This document shows positions 1 through 10,900 of a stretch of DNA of 21,193 bases, piece by piece. A program made the position numbers and the translations under genes. This DNA is from Spirogloea muscicola. Taxonomy: Eukaryota > Streptophyta > Zygnematophyceae > Spirogloeales > Spirogloeaceae. The notes under the pieces were generated by a model. That model worked only from the letters and a program-made list of their open reading frames with translations. It was not told where the DNA came from and made no database searches. Where the stretch lies: the NCBI GenBank assembly GCA_009602725.1, contig WELB01000083.1, positions 1-21,193 on the forward strand, written 5' to 3'. The stretch's first letter is position 1. Each line of letters opens with the position of its first letter.

Positions 1-208
1 TCCCAAGCCCGCCTCGTCCACACTCTTCCGGCGCCCGCGCCCTCCCCCTGCCCCGCCCCACCACGTTGCCCCCTCAACCACCCTTCGGGCTGCACCTTTC
101 ACCGCCGCCGTTGCCTCACACTGTTTAAAGGCAGCTAGCTCATCATTCAACCGGGGGGCGAGGGCGAGGTCTGCGAAAAGCCCGCCCGAAAATACCAGAC
201 ACACTGAA
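1..208. other. C-rich, pyrimidine-rich flank without a recognised gene
   Basis: The + strand is strongly C-rich up to about position 110. One + frame stays open from position 1 to a TAG at about 138-140, so the 3' end of a gene lying to the left cannot be excluded. I recognise no domain in it. It ends where the first inverted-repeat element begins. Confidence 0.3.
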
Positions 209-868
209 CGAGAGAAAAGCGCGCGGAGCGCATGAAGGGAGTCAAAGGGAGGCCACCTCAAGCCAGTACAGTGTTCAGGCAGAGCCTAGTGCGAACTAAA
301 CAAGGCTGCATAATACGGGACCTAAACTGAGGTGCCTGAGGTGACATTAGTACCCACGGGTGAGAGTACCCACTGAACGAGCTATCCCCCTTGTACAGCC
401 GTCTCCCCCTTTCGAAAACTCCTTGCTTCCGTCGGACTCAATTCCCAGCGCTCCCCCCCCCTTCTCGCAGGGCCAGTTCGGTGGCGCGGCTTGACCGTCG
501 CTTCCCTCCTCACGCACACCCCGCGCCTTCCCTTTATCCGTCGTGGCGCTCGCTTGGAAGCGCCGCACCCACTACCTGCCCCTGCACGGCCGACGTGGCT
601 CGCTTCTCCCCGCGTGGGTCCTGGACGCAACCTCCCCCGCCCGTCTTTAGGGCGACGTCTTTCCGCCCTCTAGCTTTGTAGCTCCGTCATGAACACCTGT
701 ATGCTTCTGACTGGCTCTTTTTTTAGCCGATTTGTCCATATCAGCAGCCGCATTTCTTGCATATTCCGACCTGCAATAATTGACAGGAGATTTAGACAAC
801 AAGCGCTGATTACTGACAGCCTTATTGCTGACGTCGTAGCGACTAGTATTTTGCGTCCTGCGCCATAC

Positions 869-902
869 GGCCCTTTCAGACCTTGTCCATTCTTTTGGGC
901 TT
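869..902 (+). repeat. Dispersed hairpin module, copy 1 (partial)
   Basis: It shares the order CCTTTC, then ACCTTGTCCATTCTTTT, then GGGCT with the other copies, but the hairpin half has diverged or been lost. It lies inside inverted-repeat element 1. Confidence 0.45.
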
Positions 903-1011
903 TTCCCTGCTTCGAGTTATTCTGATTTGCTGTTGCTCACTCGTTATTACTGAGCATCCATCTGCATCATTGTTGGTGTGTCGTTTTGTCTTTGCGGGCA
1001 CCGTTTTGTGG

Positions 1012-1115
1012 CCTTTAAAGCCTGCGGACATTGTCCATTCTTTCCTGGGCTGGCTTTGCTAGCCCTCTTCTCTCAATGGGCGAGCCCATCTCTTTGGGCT
1101 GGCCTCTCACAGCCA
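1012..1115 (+). repeat. Dispersed hairpin module, copy 2, with a second hairpin
   Basis: A TTGTCCATTCTTT segment is followed by GGGCTGGCTTTGCTAGCCC at 1047-1065, a stem-loop. A second related stem-loop begins GGGCTG and ends CAGCC at 1096-1115. The second is nearly identical (19 of 20 positions) to the hairpin at 3276-3295. Confidence 0.55.
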
Positions 1116-1796
1116 CCGCTGGAGTTTGGAAGCGCTGTTTGCTCGCCCAACCGTGACGCTCACCTTGTAACCCCTCAATACCCCACAGCCCCTCACCCTT
1201 GCTTCACTCCTTCACTTTGTATGTGCTCACCCGTGGGTACTAATGTCACCATATTACCTTAGACACCTTAGCATAGGGCTTCGTTTCATGTAGCCTTCTG
1301 TTCTTGCAGTAGATCGTGCCCTGAACAGTGTATTGGCTTGAATTGGCGTTCCCTTCAATGCATGCGCTCCGCGCGCCTGCTCTCTCAAGAATATTGCCAA
1401 TCTAGGCTATGCACGTCGCACAGATGTGCTTCAGGCTGAGATGGGCTTGCCAGCTACGTATCTGTCGTTCTTGCGACGTCGAGTGTCGGCCTGTTAGCAG
1501 CGTGCTCAGGCTCATGCTTTGCACCAGAAAGCTGGGGGCGAGCTCTAGTTGGTGGCAGAAGGGCTTGGACTTTGCCATCTGGCATTCAGGCATCAATTAG
1601 CGACCTTCATGTATTGACCCGTGGTTACTGAGCGGGTCAGATTGTAGTTGTTGATGTACGGCATCAGATGTGCTTGCCTTTGTACTTGGCCTTTTGGCCT
1701 TCGTTTGTTCGAATGCACAAATCACGCAGATATTCCTTGCTTGCAATGTCAACGCGTCGCCGTCGTTCCTAGATGGACTGGTGAGATACTAGAAAG

Positions 1797-1873
1797 TGGC
1801 TTACCCAAAGGGGGCAAGGGCTGTTGAACAGTCAGCCCGAAAAGAATCGACAAGGTCTGAAGGGGCCGAACAG
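1797..1873 (-). repeat. Dispersed hairpin module, copy 3
   Basis: This is the inverse orientation of copies 1, 2 and 4. A CCCAAAGGGGGCAAGGGCTG start leads into a stem-loop at 1818-1838 (GGGCTG...CAGCCC), followed by GAAAAGAATCGACAAGG. It closely matches copy 5 at 4389-4465. Confidence 0.6.
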
Positions 1874-2005
1874 CGCTTGCCCAAAGCATTCCACTTAGCA
1901 CTTAGCAACCTCTAGTTAGGAGCCGCAAGTCAATGCTAGCATAATACCGTCGTCTGACTCCTTGGAACACCCGCCCACTTCACACCTGCGTGGTCAGCTG
2001 TAGAA

Positions 2006-2688
2006 TGAAGAAAGGAGCGCGGTGCACATAAAGTGAGAATGAAGCCTATCGGAGCCTTACCGAGTCCTGGTAATAGGGCAATCAGCTGTCTAAGGGGCAC
2101 AGTCGGCGTGGATGCCCCTGGAGACTTTTGCAGGCTTGTCTCCTTCTTAAGGTGCGAGAGTTACACCAACAACAACGCTAAATTGGGACAGTGGAAAGTC
2201 TACCCACAAAAAAATGAACAAGGTCCCAAGGAGCCGAAATTGTAGAGACCAGAGAGCGCACCTGCTCTGTGATTGTGAAAGGGGTGCCTCGGCAGGTTGG
2301 CTCATTGTGCATCTGAGTTGCTCCGGTGGGCCCTAGCTATGGCTGCTGAAGAAAGGAGCGCGGTGCACATAAAGTGAGAATGAAGCCTATCGGAGCCTTG
2401 CCGAGTCCTGGTAATAGGGCAATCAGCTGTCTAAGGGGCACAGTCGGCGTGGATGCCCCTGGAGGCTTGTGCAGGCTTGTCTCCTTCTTAAGGTGCGAGA
2501 GTTACACCAACAACAACGCTAAATTGGGACAGTGGAAAGTCTACCAACAAAAAAATGAACAAGGTCCCAAGGAACCGGAAAATGTAGAGACCACAGAGGG
2601 CGCCTGCTCTGTCATTGTGTAAGGGGTGCCTCGGCAGGTTGGCTCATTGTGCATCTGAGTTGCTCCGGTGCGCCCTAGCTATGGCTGC
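2006..2688. repeat. Tandem duplication of a 341-bp unit
   Basis: Copy 1 (2006-2346) is followed at once by copy 2 (2347-2688). Both begin TGAAGAAAGGAGCGCGG and end CTATGGCTGC. Counting by eye there are about a dozen substitutions and one or two single-base indels, roughly 96 percent identity, so the duplication is recent relative to the degraded inverted repeats around it. Each copy carries a similar short reading frame (70 and 82 codons, GTG or ATG start at 2033/2039 and 2374/2380). They agree simply because the DNA is duplicated, and I recognise no protein family in them. Confidence 0.9.
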
Positions 2689-3960
2689 CACCACTGAGGT
2701 GACGGCAGAGCCTGTGCTAGTCTGCTCTCTGTGTTCCGCCATGAGCGGAGCTGTGTCTGTGCTGGAGAGAGAGGTCAGTCTGCTGGTCCTCCCCAAAAGG
2801 GCAACGCCCACTTGAGGACTCTGTTTGGAGAAGACAAGACGTTGGGGCTGTTGAAGACAGTCGACAGGATCAACATCAGGAGTTGACAGGTCAAGTAATA
2901 TTTCCTATTTAACACAAGTGAGCCCTCACGAGTCGGACAGGCTAACTTGGGGAGCCGGAGCACAAAACGCAGTGGCCTGGCCTTGGAGGCGCCTGCTGAT
3001 GAAGGTCCAAGGCCTGCTAGCGTTGCAGGCTCATCAAGAGCCGCATTCTGCAACATGCGGCTGCGCCTGCGGTGTATCCCAAGCTGGCCACCCGACTATG
3101 ATGGCACTTGTCGACTGTAGCATATACTCAAAGGCATCAACTTATGATTGTCTTGGGAAGTGAAGGACGTCCAAGTAGCACGGCAAGCCGCCCCCTCGAA
3201 CAGAGACTTCGACTGGCCTTTGCGTAGCTGCATGGTTTGTGGTATGAGACCCTTCGAATTATGTCCAATTTATCCGGGCTGGCCTTTCACAGCCATCGCC
3301 CCGCTTGGAACGAGCTCCTCTCCAATTGCTGCTAGTCAGCATCAAAAAGGAGCCCCTGCCAAGCAGAATCAAGTGGGTCTGGACTTTTTGGCGTGAGCAT
3401 TCTGTCGTGCGTGATCTGCTCATGTTGCTTAAACTACCACGTCCAGACAAAGGCCAGATAGACGCCCAATCATGTTCGCCGTGGACGTGCATCGGTCCAG
3501 CGATTGAGAAGTAAAAGCTGGACTTCCATCCTCTAGCACGCGGTGCTCCTATTGGGCGGCATTCTCAATGTCGTGAGCGGATGAGCTTGCAAGCAATCTC
3601 ACTTCCAAGTTGGGCGAGCGTGTGCAGGAAAGGATGTGTTTGAAGCACTCACGGGACATGGCCTTGCAGCAGTGCGCACCCCCGGCGCTCTTGCTGAAAG
3701 AAGAGCTAGGAGGCGCCTCTGTTGCCAGTCCGTCCGACCTGCAGTGAACTTATGCAGCATCCTGTAGTCCTCTGGACGAAGCCAGCTGCTGCTGTTGACT
3801 CATGGCTGCCAATGGCCAGCCTCAGTGCGACTAAAATCCTTCAAGAAGTCCCGGTGCGCAGCTGAGGGTTGCCTGGCGCGGTCCACTGGCGACCATGGCC
3901 TCGGGTTGGCCGCACGCAAATCACCGCCACCGCCTCAGAGGGGGGCCTTGCTTGTCAGAG
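2689..3960. other. Interior of repeat element 2, no gene recognised
   Basis: The only reading frames are short, overlapping and without recognisable domains. The stretch at about 2846-2870 (GGGCTGTTGAAGACAGTCGACAGG) partly resembles the hairpin module at 1818-1838. No RNA gene, transposase motif or regulatory site was identified apart from the hairpin module at 3248-3310. Confidence 0.5.
3248..3310 (+). repeat. Dispersed hairpin module, copy 4
   Basis: CCCTTCGAATTATGTCCAAT is followed by a stem-loop at 3276-3295 starting GGGCTGG and ending CACAGCCA, then CGCCCCGCTTGG. Over about 60 bp it aligns with the reverse complement of 4389-4465. Confidence 0.6.
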
Positions 3961-4265
3961 AGGGCCAAAGTGGCCGACTAGGTCGGCAAGAACATCTCTT
4001 GACGTACATTACCCACTGCAATCTCACCGGCTCAGTAACCACGGGTCAGCACATTGAGGTCGCTAACCGACGCCTGAATACCGGATGGCAAACTGCAAGC
4101 CCTAGAGCTCGCCCGGCTTTCTGGTACAAAGCATGAGCCTGAGCACGCTGCAAACAGGCTGACACACGACCTCGCAAGAACGGCAGATATGCAGCTGGCA
4201 AGCTCATCTCGGCAGGAAGCACATCTGCGCGTCGTGCATAGCCTAGATTGGCAATCTTCTCGAGG

Positions 4266-4914
4266 AGGGTGTGGAACCGACAATGGCGCGCCCTGAGGAC
4301 CTATACCGCAAAGAGATGGACTGCAGCTGGCAGGAGCTGATCGCGGTGGGGGAAGTCGGTGAAGTGCTGCAGCTTTCTTTGCTCAGGAAGAAGTGGCTCT
4401 CCCAAAGGGGGCAAGGGCTGTGAGAAGCCAGCCCGAAAAGAATTGACAAGGTTCGAAGGGGCCAAACTACGAGCTAAGCAGCGACTGCGGGGCCTGAAGA
4501 GGCTATGGCAGAACGGGGGAGGATGGACCACTTAGTAGTTACGAGTGAGGAGCCTCACATCCGACAGACTAGCTGCCGGTAAACTATCCCCCTGACGAAA
4601 GCCGGAGGCCGCAGCGAGAGCACGGCCAGCACGCAGATGCAAGGCGTGGGCCATGGACCGCTGGAGGGAGACGGACAAGCGCATACGATACACCTGAGCC
4701 CACGAGCCAGCGGCGTTGAAGTCAGCCGGCTCACCGCGCCTGCGGGACACAGCGCGCCGTGTTTGCTCTGCACTAACCACTGCGTGGCCAGTGATGTGGG
4801 TCGATATTGGGGACCTTAGACCTCAGCGGGGAGGCGGGATTGCTGCGCTTGTGCGTGGCCTGCCGTCACGGCGGAACGTCCCAAGCTCGTCTCTGCGCAA
4901 GGACAGCTCCGTAG
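4266..4914. other. Intergenic region upstream of TWD40-2
   Basis: No gene is recognised between the right end of repeat element 2 and the GC-rich leader of TWD40-2. It contains one hairpin module (4389-4465). A region at about 4526-4590 weakly resembles 1890-1955 in direct orientation (CCACTTAG, then GGAGCC, then GCTAGC/TAGCTG). The promoter of TWD40-2 should lie at the right end of this stretch, but no TATA-like or other core element is convincing. Confidence 0.4.
4389..4465 (-). repeat. Dispersed hairpin module, copy 5
   Basis: This copy contains a perfect 6-bp stem, GGGCTGTGAGAAGCCAGCCC (4415-4434), followed by GAAAAGAATTGACAAGG. It is in the same orientation as 1797-1873 and lies just outside the right arm of inverted-repeat element 2. 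Confidence 0.6.
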
Positions 4915-4999
4915 ACCGGGCCGCTCCACCCCCGGGCCGCCTCCCGGGGCGCCACGGCCGCCGCGGCCGGCGGCCGCCGCGGCGCCGGCCTCGCCCCTC
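4915..4999 (+). promoter_or_regulatory. GC-rich leader directly upstream of the TWD40-2 start
   Basis: An almost pure G/C stretch immediately precedes the ATG at 5000 and contains interleaved palindromes built from GCCGCGG and CCGCGGC. It is probably 5' untranslated or promoter-proximal sequence. An in-frame TAG at 4817 and the absence of an in-frame ATG between 4820 and 5000 support 5000 as the start codon. Confidence 0.4.
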
Positions 5000-7900
5000 A
5001 TGTCCGTCTTCCTGCGGGCCTTCCGGCCCTCCGCCGCCAAGGTGCACCACCTGGACGTGCATCCCACGCAGCCCTGGCTCGTCACCGCCGACGAGCAGGA
5101 CAACGTCACCGTCTGGGACTGGGACCTGCGCCAGGTGCCTCCCTTCCCCCGTGCCCTGCCTGACCTTCCAGCCAGCCAGACTCGTCCACCACCCTGCTGC
5201 CGCATACGCGGTACATCATGCGCCGCCAGGTGCTCCAGGCACCTACAGTCACGCTTCATCCCCTTGACCGCCTCTCTCGAAGCTGGGGCCCCATCCTCCG
5301 TCCATTCTGAGCCGTCCGCCGCCGTGCTCACCGTCTGCTGTCCACCGTCCGGCGCCTGACTCAGGTTCTATACGAGGTTAACGCTGCTGGAGTGGATCAT
5401 CGCCGGTTGGTGGACACCAGATTGCAGCAGTTGGCAGACAAGGACTCTGGTGAGCCTAGGTCACCTGAAGTCGGAGGGCATGGGCCTCAGAGGCTGAGGT
5501 AGAGTGGTGCCGTCACTATCACATGCAATTTTGTCGCAGAAGTAAAACAAGCAGCAGTCTTAACCCTAAACGCTAAAACTCTAGACCCTTAAAAGCCACC
5601 CTTTCATGTCGGCTGGCACAAGCTTGCAGAGAGGAGTCCTCGAGCTGCACTTACCTTGTATGTGTATACGCGCGCAGCAGATCCTAAAGTCAAACCAGTA
5701 GCTGTGGAGGCTGTCAAAGGTGGCAGGTGCGCTCTGCAGTGCTGTGTCAGCTCCTGGCTAACTTCATTGCTGCGAAGTAACTCAGGAATATATAGTGCTT
5801 GATCTGCTCCCGTGGTGCTCGGACTGGGCATACACGAGCTCTTGTCCTCTCTGTGTCTATGCTTTACTTTGATGCCATCTTACAGGCCTGAAAGCTCAGA
5901 AGGCAGCTACCTCAAAAAGCTTCAGCGAGTAGGGGGAATGCATGACACACATCAAGAAAGACATAGGGAGGTTGGACAGGTCAGTGCTAGGTGTCGCAAC
6001 TCACTCAGCCGACTCCACTGCAGTGTCAAACAAGTGAAATTCTACGACGAGGACGTTCGGTACTGGACATCATGGCTAAACCGTGCTGCTGCCAGGGAGG
6101 CTCCCTCAGCGGATGGCCTCGTTGGCATTGCTCCCGTAGCTGCAAGCCCAGCGTCTTTGAGGGGCAGGAGATTTTTGGTGATGTGTTGCGAAAATCGAGC
6201 TACTTTCTTGGACCTGGTGTCAATGCGTGCGAAGGATATTACAAAAGCTGCACTGGACAACAAGTCCCCGCTCTGGTAGCAATCCACCTCTGGGATTATT
6301 TGTGAAGTGTACACTTGACTCTGTCTTCAACCCTGTCTTTGAGAGAGACAGTGACAGTGCCCTTCTTATGATATGCGATAAGCAGCTGCTGAAAGGGACG
6401 ACATGAGCACAAATGCAGACCTTTGACTTTGCCTTCTGTCGCTCTTGTCGATATGTAGTGTGGAATTCTTCATGTCTGGCCAGAGTGCCGGGCCTTTTGC
6501 CGCCTTTGGTTGTCCAGATGGTGCTATTCGTGTTCTCTCCATGTCTACCTGGCAGGTTTGTATGCGCTTTACTGCTAGCGCTTCTCCCAGCATGCATGCA
6601 TAATTGATGGCACGTACTGACACACGGATACCTAAGGTTGACATTTGGAATATTGAACTTTAGCAAGTAAGGGGTATATTTATCTTGAGTAGAGAAACAT
6701 CTTCTATTCTTGTGGTTGTTGTTGTAGAACATTCCATGACTCACCTCTGCCGTCAGTGGCACCCATATGCTGCAGGTGGTGAGGAAGTACAATGGTGGAC
6801 ATAAGGGTGCCATTGTGTGCTTGAAGAGCTTCATAGCACCCAACAGCGAAGTCAGTTGCAAAACACCAATTGCCTGATGACATGCTTGCACCTTGCAAAT
6901 TATGTCCACTTCATACCATACCAGAACTAGCAAGTTTTTGTTTTTATTGGTTGTTAGTAATGATGAGAGTTTGGCAGCCAAGACGATCTTAGCAGTCCGT
7001 CTACTAATAACTCAGCATGTTGCTCGTAGGTCTGGGTGCCTTGTTTGAGCCCTTAGAATGTCTGACATGATTGCACTTTTGATGGTTTTGGAGCAGCTTC
7101 TGCTTGTCTCCGGAGGCATGGATGGTAATTTAGTGGTCTGGAGTGCAGACCTTTCAAGAGATGCAGCTCCACAGGTCAATCAAAAGGTGTGCAGAATCTA
7201 TCTATACAATTCCGTAGATATGAGCAGATCGCCAGCACTTTAACCACACATGCTATGGCATTGTAATCCTGAGAACTGCTCTCTTAGCACTTTGTGGGAA
7301 CACTTTGACCCGCAAAGATCCATGCGCGCATTGTAGTAGAAGCTTTCCCGCGAGAGCTTCATCAGGCACCTGGTGGTCGTTTTCGTGCTTGAGCTTGTGC
7401 TTACAGAATTCAGAACCGGATGTGGAGATCTTTGAGCTAGCTTTCCGTGTCGAGTGAGCACCTGCAGAACAGTACGCAGGCTGCTATCTGCTCTCATACA
7501 GAACGATTTGTGCTGCATGCTTGTGCAGGCTCACGATGGAGGCGTACTCTCCATGGCACTGCAGCGCATGTCCGGCAGCGTCCCACGGATTGTGACGACC
7601 GGCAATGACAAGTCCCTTGCTATTTGGAGCACCTCAACTTTCCAGGTGTTCTTCTAGGGCCACTTACAGCCTGACAGCTTGTTTGGCTGAGAATGGCCTG
7701 CATGGTAGCTGGTTGCCTCCAATGAGCGACCACCTACTCCCCCAGCACCCGGTTGGACGACCTTGGGCATCATCTTGTGCACCTGGTCATTATCCACTGA
7801 CATCCATCACAAGGTTCTGCTTAGTGTTGTGGCGCTCACGTACGTCGGTATGTTGTGGCCATTCGATGATAAGCAGGATATCAGGCGTGTAAAGCCAGCA

Positions 7901-10900
7901 GCAAAGGCTGCCTGCCACAGTGTAGCTTCTTGGAGTCATCCGCGTGCACCCAATTTTGACATACTCACCTGTGTTAAGGACTCACACATCTGGTACGTGT
8001 TCACAATGTATGTAACTGCTGTTAGGGAGGTGCAAGTGTGCAGTCTCTGTACATAAGAGTGTGGGTCATGCAAGATCTTTTGTGTCACGCTGAGCCTCTG
8101 CTACAGGGCAGTTGAAGGAGCTGGGTCTGGAGGTTCCACACGTGCATTGTGTGATTTGACTGGACAAGTACCTCCTACGCCGCAGCTAGATGACAAGAAG
8201 AAGAAGCTAAAGGTGAGCAGTAATGTCCGCTTGACGACTACGCCTTCAACTGTTATCAGTGTGGCTTGCAATCTGCGAATTCTCGACGGGACTTGCTGAC
8301 TTTGAGCGAGAAGGCTTCACTTTCTTGACAGGTGTATTGTATGGCAGTACATCCATTGCAGTCGCACCTTGTCATGACAGGCACGAATGTTGGCGTCCTT
8401 GTCTCTGAGTTTGACCCAAAAGCACTACCCTCTGCTGCCGCTATTCCCACGCCCTTGGGCTCCAGGGAGCACACAGTCTTCTATACCCTGCACAGAGAGT
8501 TTTGCACTCTCACCTTTCATACCAGTTCCCCTACTGTTGGGACCGCAGTCCCGACAAGTGTCAATCGTCCTCAGAGTGATATAACTCCGCCGGAGGCATC
8601 AACTATTCAGGTACAAAAGTTAGTCGGGGTGCAACTCACTAGATGAGCATATCTTCATGTGAGCTTATGTGACTTCAACAAGAGCGTTTGATTTATCTTA
8701 GAGCCATGTATCATCTCGGCAGTTTGCAGGAGTTGCTCAAATGTGTCTACTTGGTGTCCTGCACTTCTAGATAGACTGTCGGAGCTACAGGGTTTCTGCT
8801 TCCGAGTCGATAGTGAAATTGCAACTCTCACTGGTGTCTTGTTGGCACCTTGCAAAAGGTGTAATTGACAGCGAGCCTTACGAGTTTCATTCACAGGTCA
8901 AGCAAGCAAGACTCCCAATGGCCTCATCTCTACACGATCTCTCTGCTCACATGTCTGTGAGCAAGTCTGGCAAGTAAGAATTACCCCTTCATTACTGGCA
9001 TGAATGAGACTTAGGTGTGGTACACCAGCAACAAGTCAAGCTCATGCTATTTTACAGAGGCAGTCTGTCGGCTTCCAGACCTGCTCATGTCTTGCTTGAC
9101 TTTTTGCAAGAGCTTGGATGTAGCCGAGGTGGCAAATTCTAGCTGCTGTGTGCAAGCGTCTCGTCAGAGTGGTCACCTATTCGGAAGAAGACGCAAGAAG
9201 CTTCAGCTCTCCACTAGCTGTGCATGACTTGACGGTGGCCTTGCACGTGCAGATACATAGCAGTGGTTTGGTCTGAGATCTTTGCCTACGCTGTCTACCG
9301 TGCGAGCGGCTTGAGCATCATCGATGCTGGTCCTGCAAAGAACCTAGTGTGGGATACTTGTCAGGATCGATACGCCGTTCTCCAGACTCAAAGCACTTCA
9401 AAGGCTCTTGTGCCCCAGGGGAGGTCTTCCTCTAGAAAAGCCAGAGAGGCAGCTCAACAAGCTCAAGCTGCCGCAATTGCAGCTGCAGCAGCAGCAGCAG
9501 CTACTGCTGCAGTGGAAGTTAAAAGGATCGATGGATCTGGCAGTGTTTCAACCGTCTGTAAGGGACTGGAAGGGGGAAGAGACCAGGTGTGCATAAATGC
9601 CATACCGACCGTTGATGTGGGGTTAGTCTGTGCCTGAGCTTCAGGAGTTCAGAGGGTTCTCTTTGTCATGTGGTTGCCTGTATCAGCTGTTGTGTTCTGC
9701 TTTTCATGATTCTCCATAGGTCATTGGACTGCAAGGAGGGGCCATGCTTGGGGTTGCCTACCGTGTCTCTCGTAAAGCCGGCACTCCCACAACCCAGGCC
9801 GCAGCAGCAGCTCAATCAGCGACACAGGCTGCCATGACTACAGGTAGATGGGGGCTGAGCAAGTCGGAGTGCCTTGCTTGTGGTCACTGCATTCTGCCAG
9901 CTCCAGTTCTTCATATGTTCGGTCCGCCCCGCAGAGTCCGCGGGTTTCCTTGCCTGCCTTGAAAGTTGACATTATAGGTGTTTTTGGGTCAACAGGTCTT
10001 GCGCCAATAGCTGCCGGCACCAGTACCGAGGATACAGGCAGACACCAGAATTTCACTGAAGCACTACCAAATTTCCAACTCTTCAGCTGGGAAACATTCA
10101 AACCAGCAGGAGGCTTGTTACCTCAGCCAGAGTGGAGTGCTTGGGATCAGACTGTAGACTACTGTGCTTTTGCGTATCCTCAGTACATTGTCATTATTGC
10201 TCTCAGACCACGGTTTCGTGTTCTCGGCAACGTAGCAATATGCGGCTCCACAGGGGGCACCTGGCATCGACGCCAGCTATACCTAGCAACACCCACAACA
10301 ATAGAGTAAGTCAGTTACTTCTGCATGATGACCTATGCAGAAGGCGGCGTGTATGTTGTGTACTTCCGCAGCACTCTTGACAATCTCCTAGTGGGCTTCC
10401 TGACTGGTGGAAGGCTGCAGGTGTATATTTGTGGATGCAGGTGTGAGCAAGGTGGAGGTGGAAGCTATGCAAAAGAAGGAAGAGGAGTCGGCCAAGGCCG
10501 CAGAGACCAGGTTAATCACTGAGCAAGGAGAGCTTGCTGTTCTCAGCCTTGATATCCCTCTAGATCGCATCAGCCAACGGCTATTGGTGGTTGCCACACA
10601 GTACCGACCACCCATGCTGCAGGTCTGAGACGTCTTTAAATCAGCAACCACATTCACACGTGTATATGTCACCATCTCGGATCATGACAGTCGTGCTTCT
10701 TTGCCAGGCCTCTGATTATCACTGTAAGTTGCCACTCCGAGGACTACAATGTGTCGAGTGACAAGCCTAATCAGCACAGGGTTCCGATCAAGTGTGACTG
10801 GCCTCTCCCTTCCTTCACTTCATTTGTAAGTTCTTCATTGCAGGTGGTACGCCTAGCCTCCTTCCAACAGCCTCTTGCAGTGCCTCCGCTCTCTGGAGGC

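Larger units (their letters stand above)
209..1389. repeat. Inverted-repeat element 1 (about 155-bp arms)
   Basis: Seen directly: positions 211-364 reappear inverted at 1226-1388. The inner 25 nt (340-364 against 1226-1250) are perfectly complementary. Near the outer end a 16-nt block (219-234 against 1361-1376, containing GCGCGCGGAGCG) is also perfect. The sequence between aligns with small indels. The ~860-bp interior is C-rich on the + strand at 391-680 and otherwise ordinary, with only short unrecognisable reading frames and no transposase. I saw no clear target-site duplication. The architecture fits a non-autonomous terminal-inverted-repeat or foldback element, which is inference. The right arm abuts the left arm of the next element at about 1386. 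Confidence 0.75.
1386..4265. repeat. Inverted-repeat element 2 (about 300-bp arms)
   Basis: Seen directly: about 1386-1700 is repeated in inverse orientation at about 3961-4265. Long exact blocks include 23 nt at 1393-1415 against 4233-4255, and another of about 25 nt containing GCTCAGGCTCATGC. Overall identity looks like roughly 80 percent by eye. The loop between the arms is about 2.3 kb. It contains a 341-bp tandem duplication and two hairpin modules but no recognisable protein gene. A transcript across both arms could fold into a long double-stranded stem. The structure is consistent with a degenerate non-autonomous DNA transposon or a foldback element. No matching transposase or target-site duplication was seen. 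Confidence 0.8.

Noticed and set aside
2033-2622. Paired short frames MRMKPIGALPSPGNRA in the two 341-bp units
   Set aside because: The shared peptide follows from the recent DNA duplication. There is no homology or separate evidence of selection on protein sequence.
2006-2688. CRISPR array or satellite array
   Set aside because: Only two long direct copies are present, without short repeats and unique spacers.
4394-4460. tRNA-derived SINE, suggested by GGTTCGAA at about 4448 (B-box-like) with TGGCTCTCCC upstream
   Set aside because: The A-box does not fit the consensus well, the related copy at 1797-1873 lacks the B-box, and no cloverleaf forms.
4716-5331. Long overlapping frames on both strands (183 and 171 codons) around the GC-rich leader
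   Set aside because: High GC removes stop codons. The sequences are Arg/Pro/Gly-rich nonsense overlapping the true first exon in other frames.
5886-5960. Longer TWD40-2 exon 3 reading through 5928
   Set aside because: In the frame set by exon 2 a TAG follows immediately. The donor GA|GTAGGG gives a phase-correct join to VKQVKFYD.
6220-6981. 253-codon minus-strand open frame
   Set aside because: It runs antisense across exons 4-6 and introns of TWD40-2 and has no recognisable motif. It is a shadow frame.
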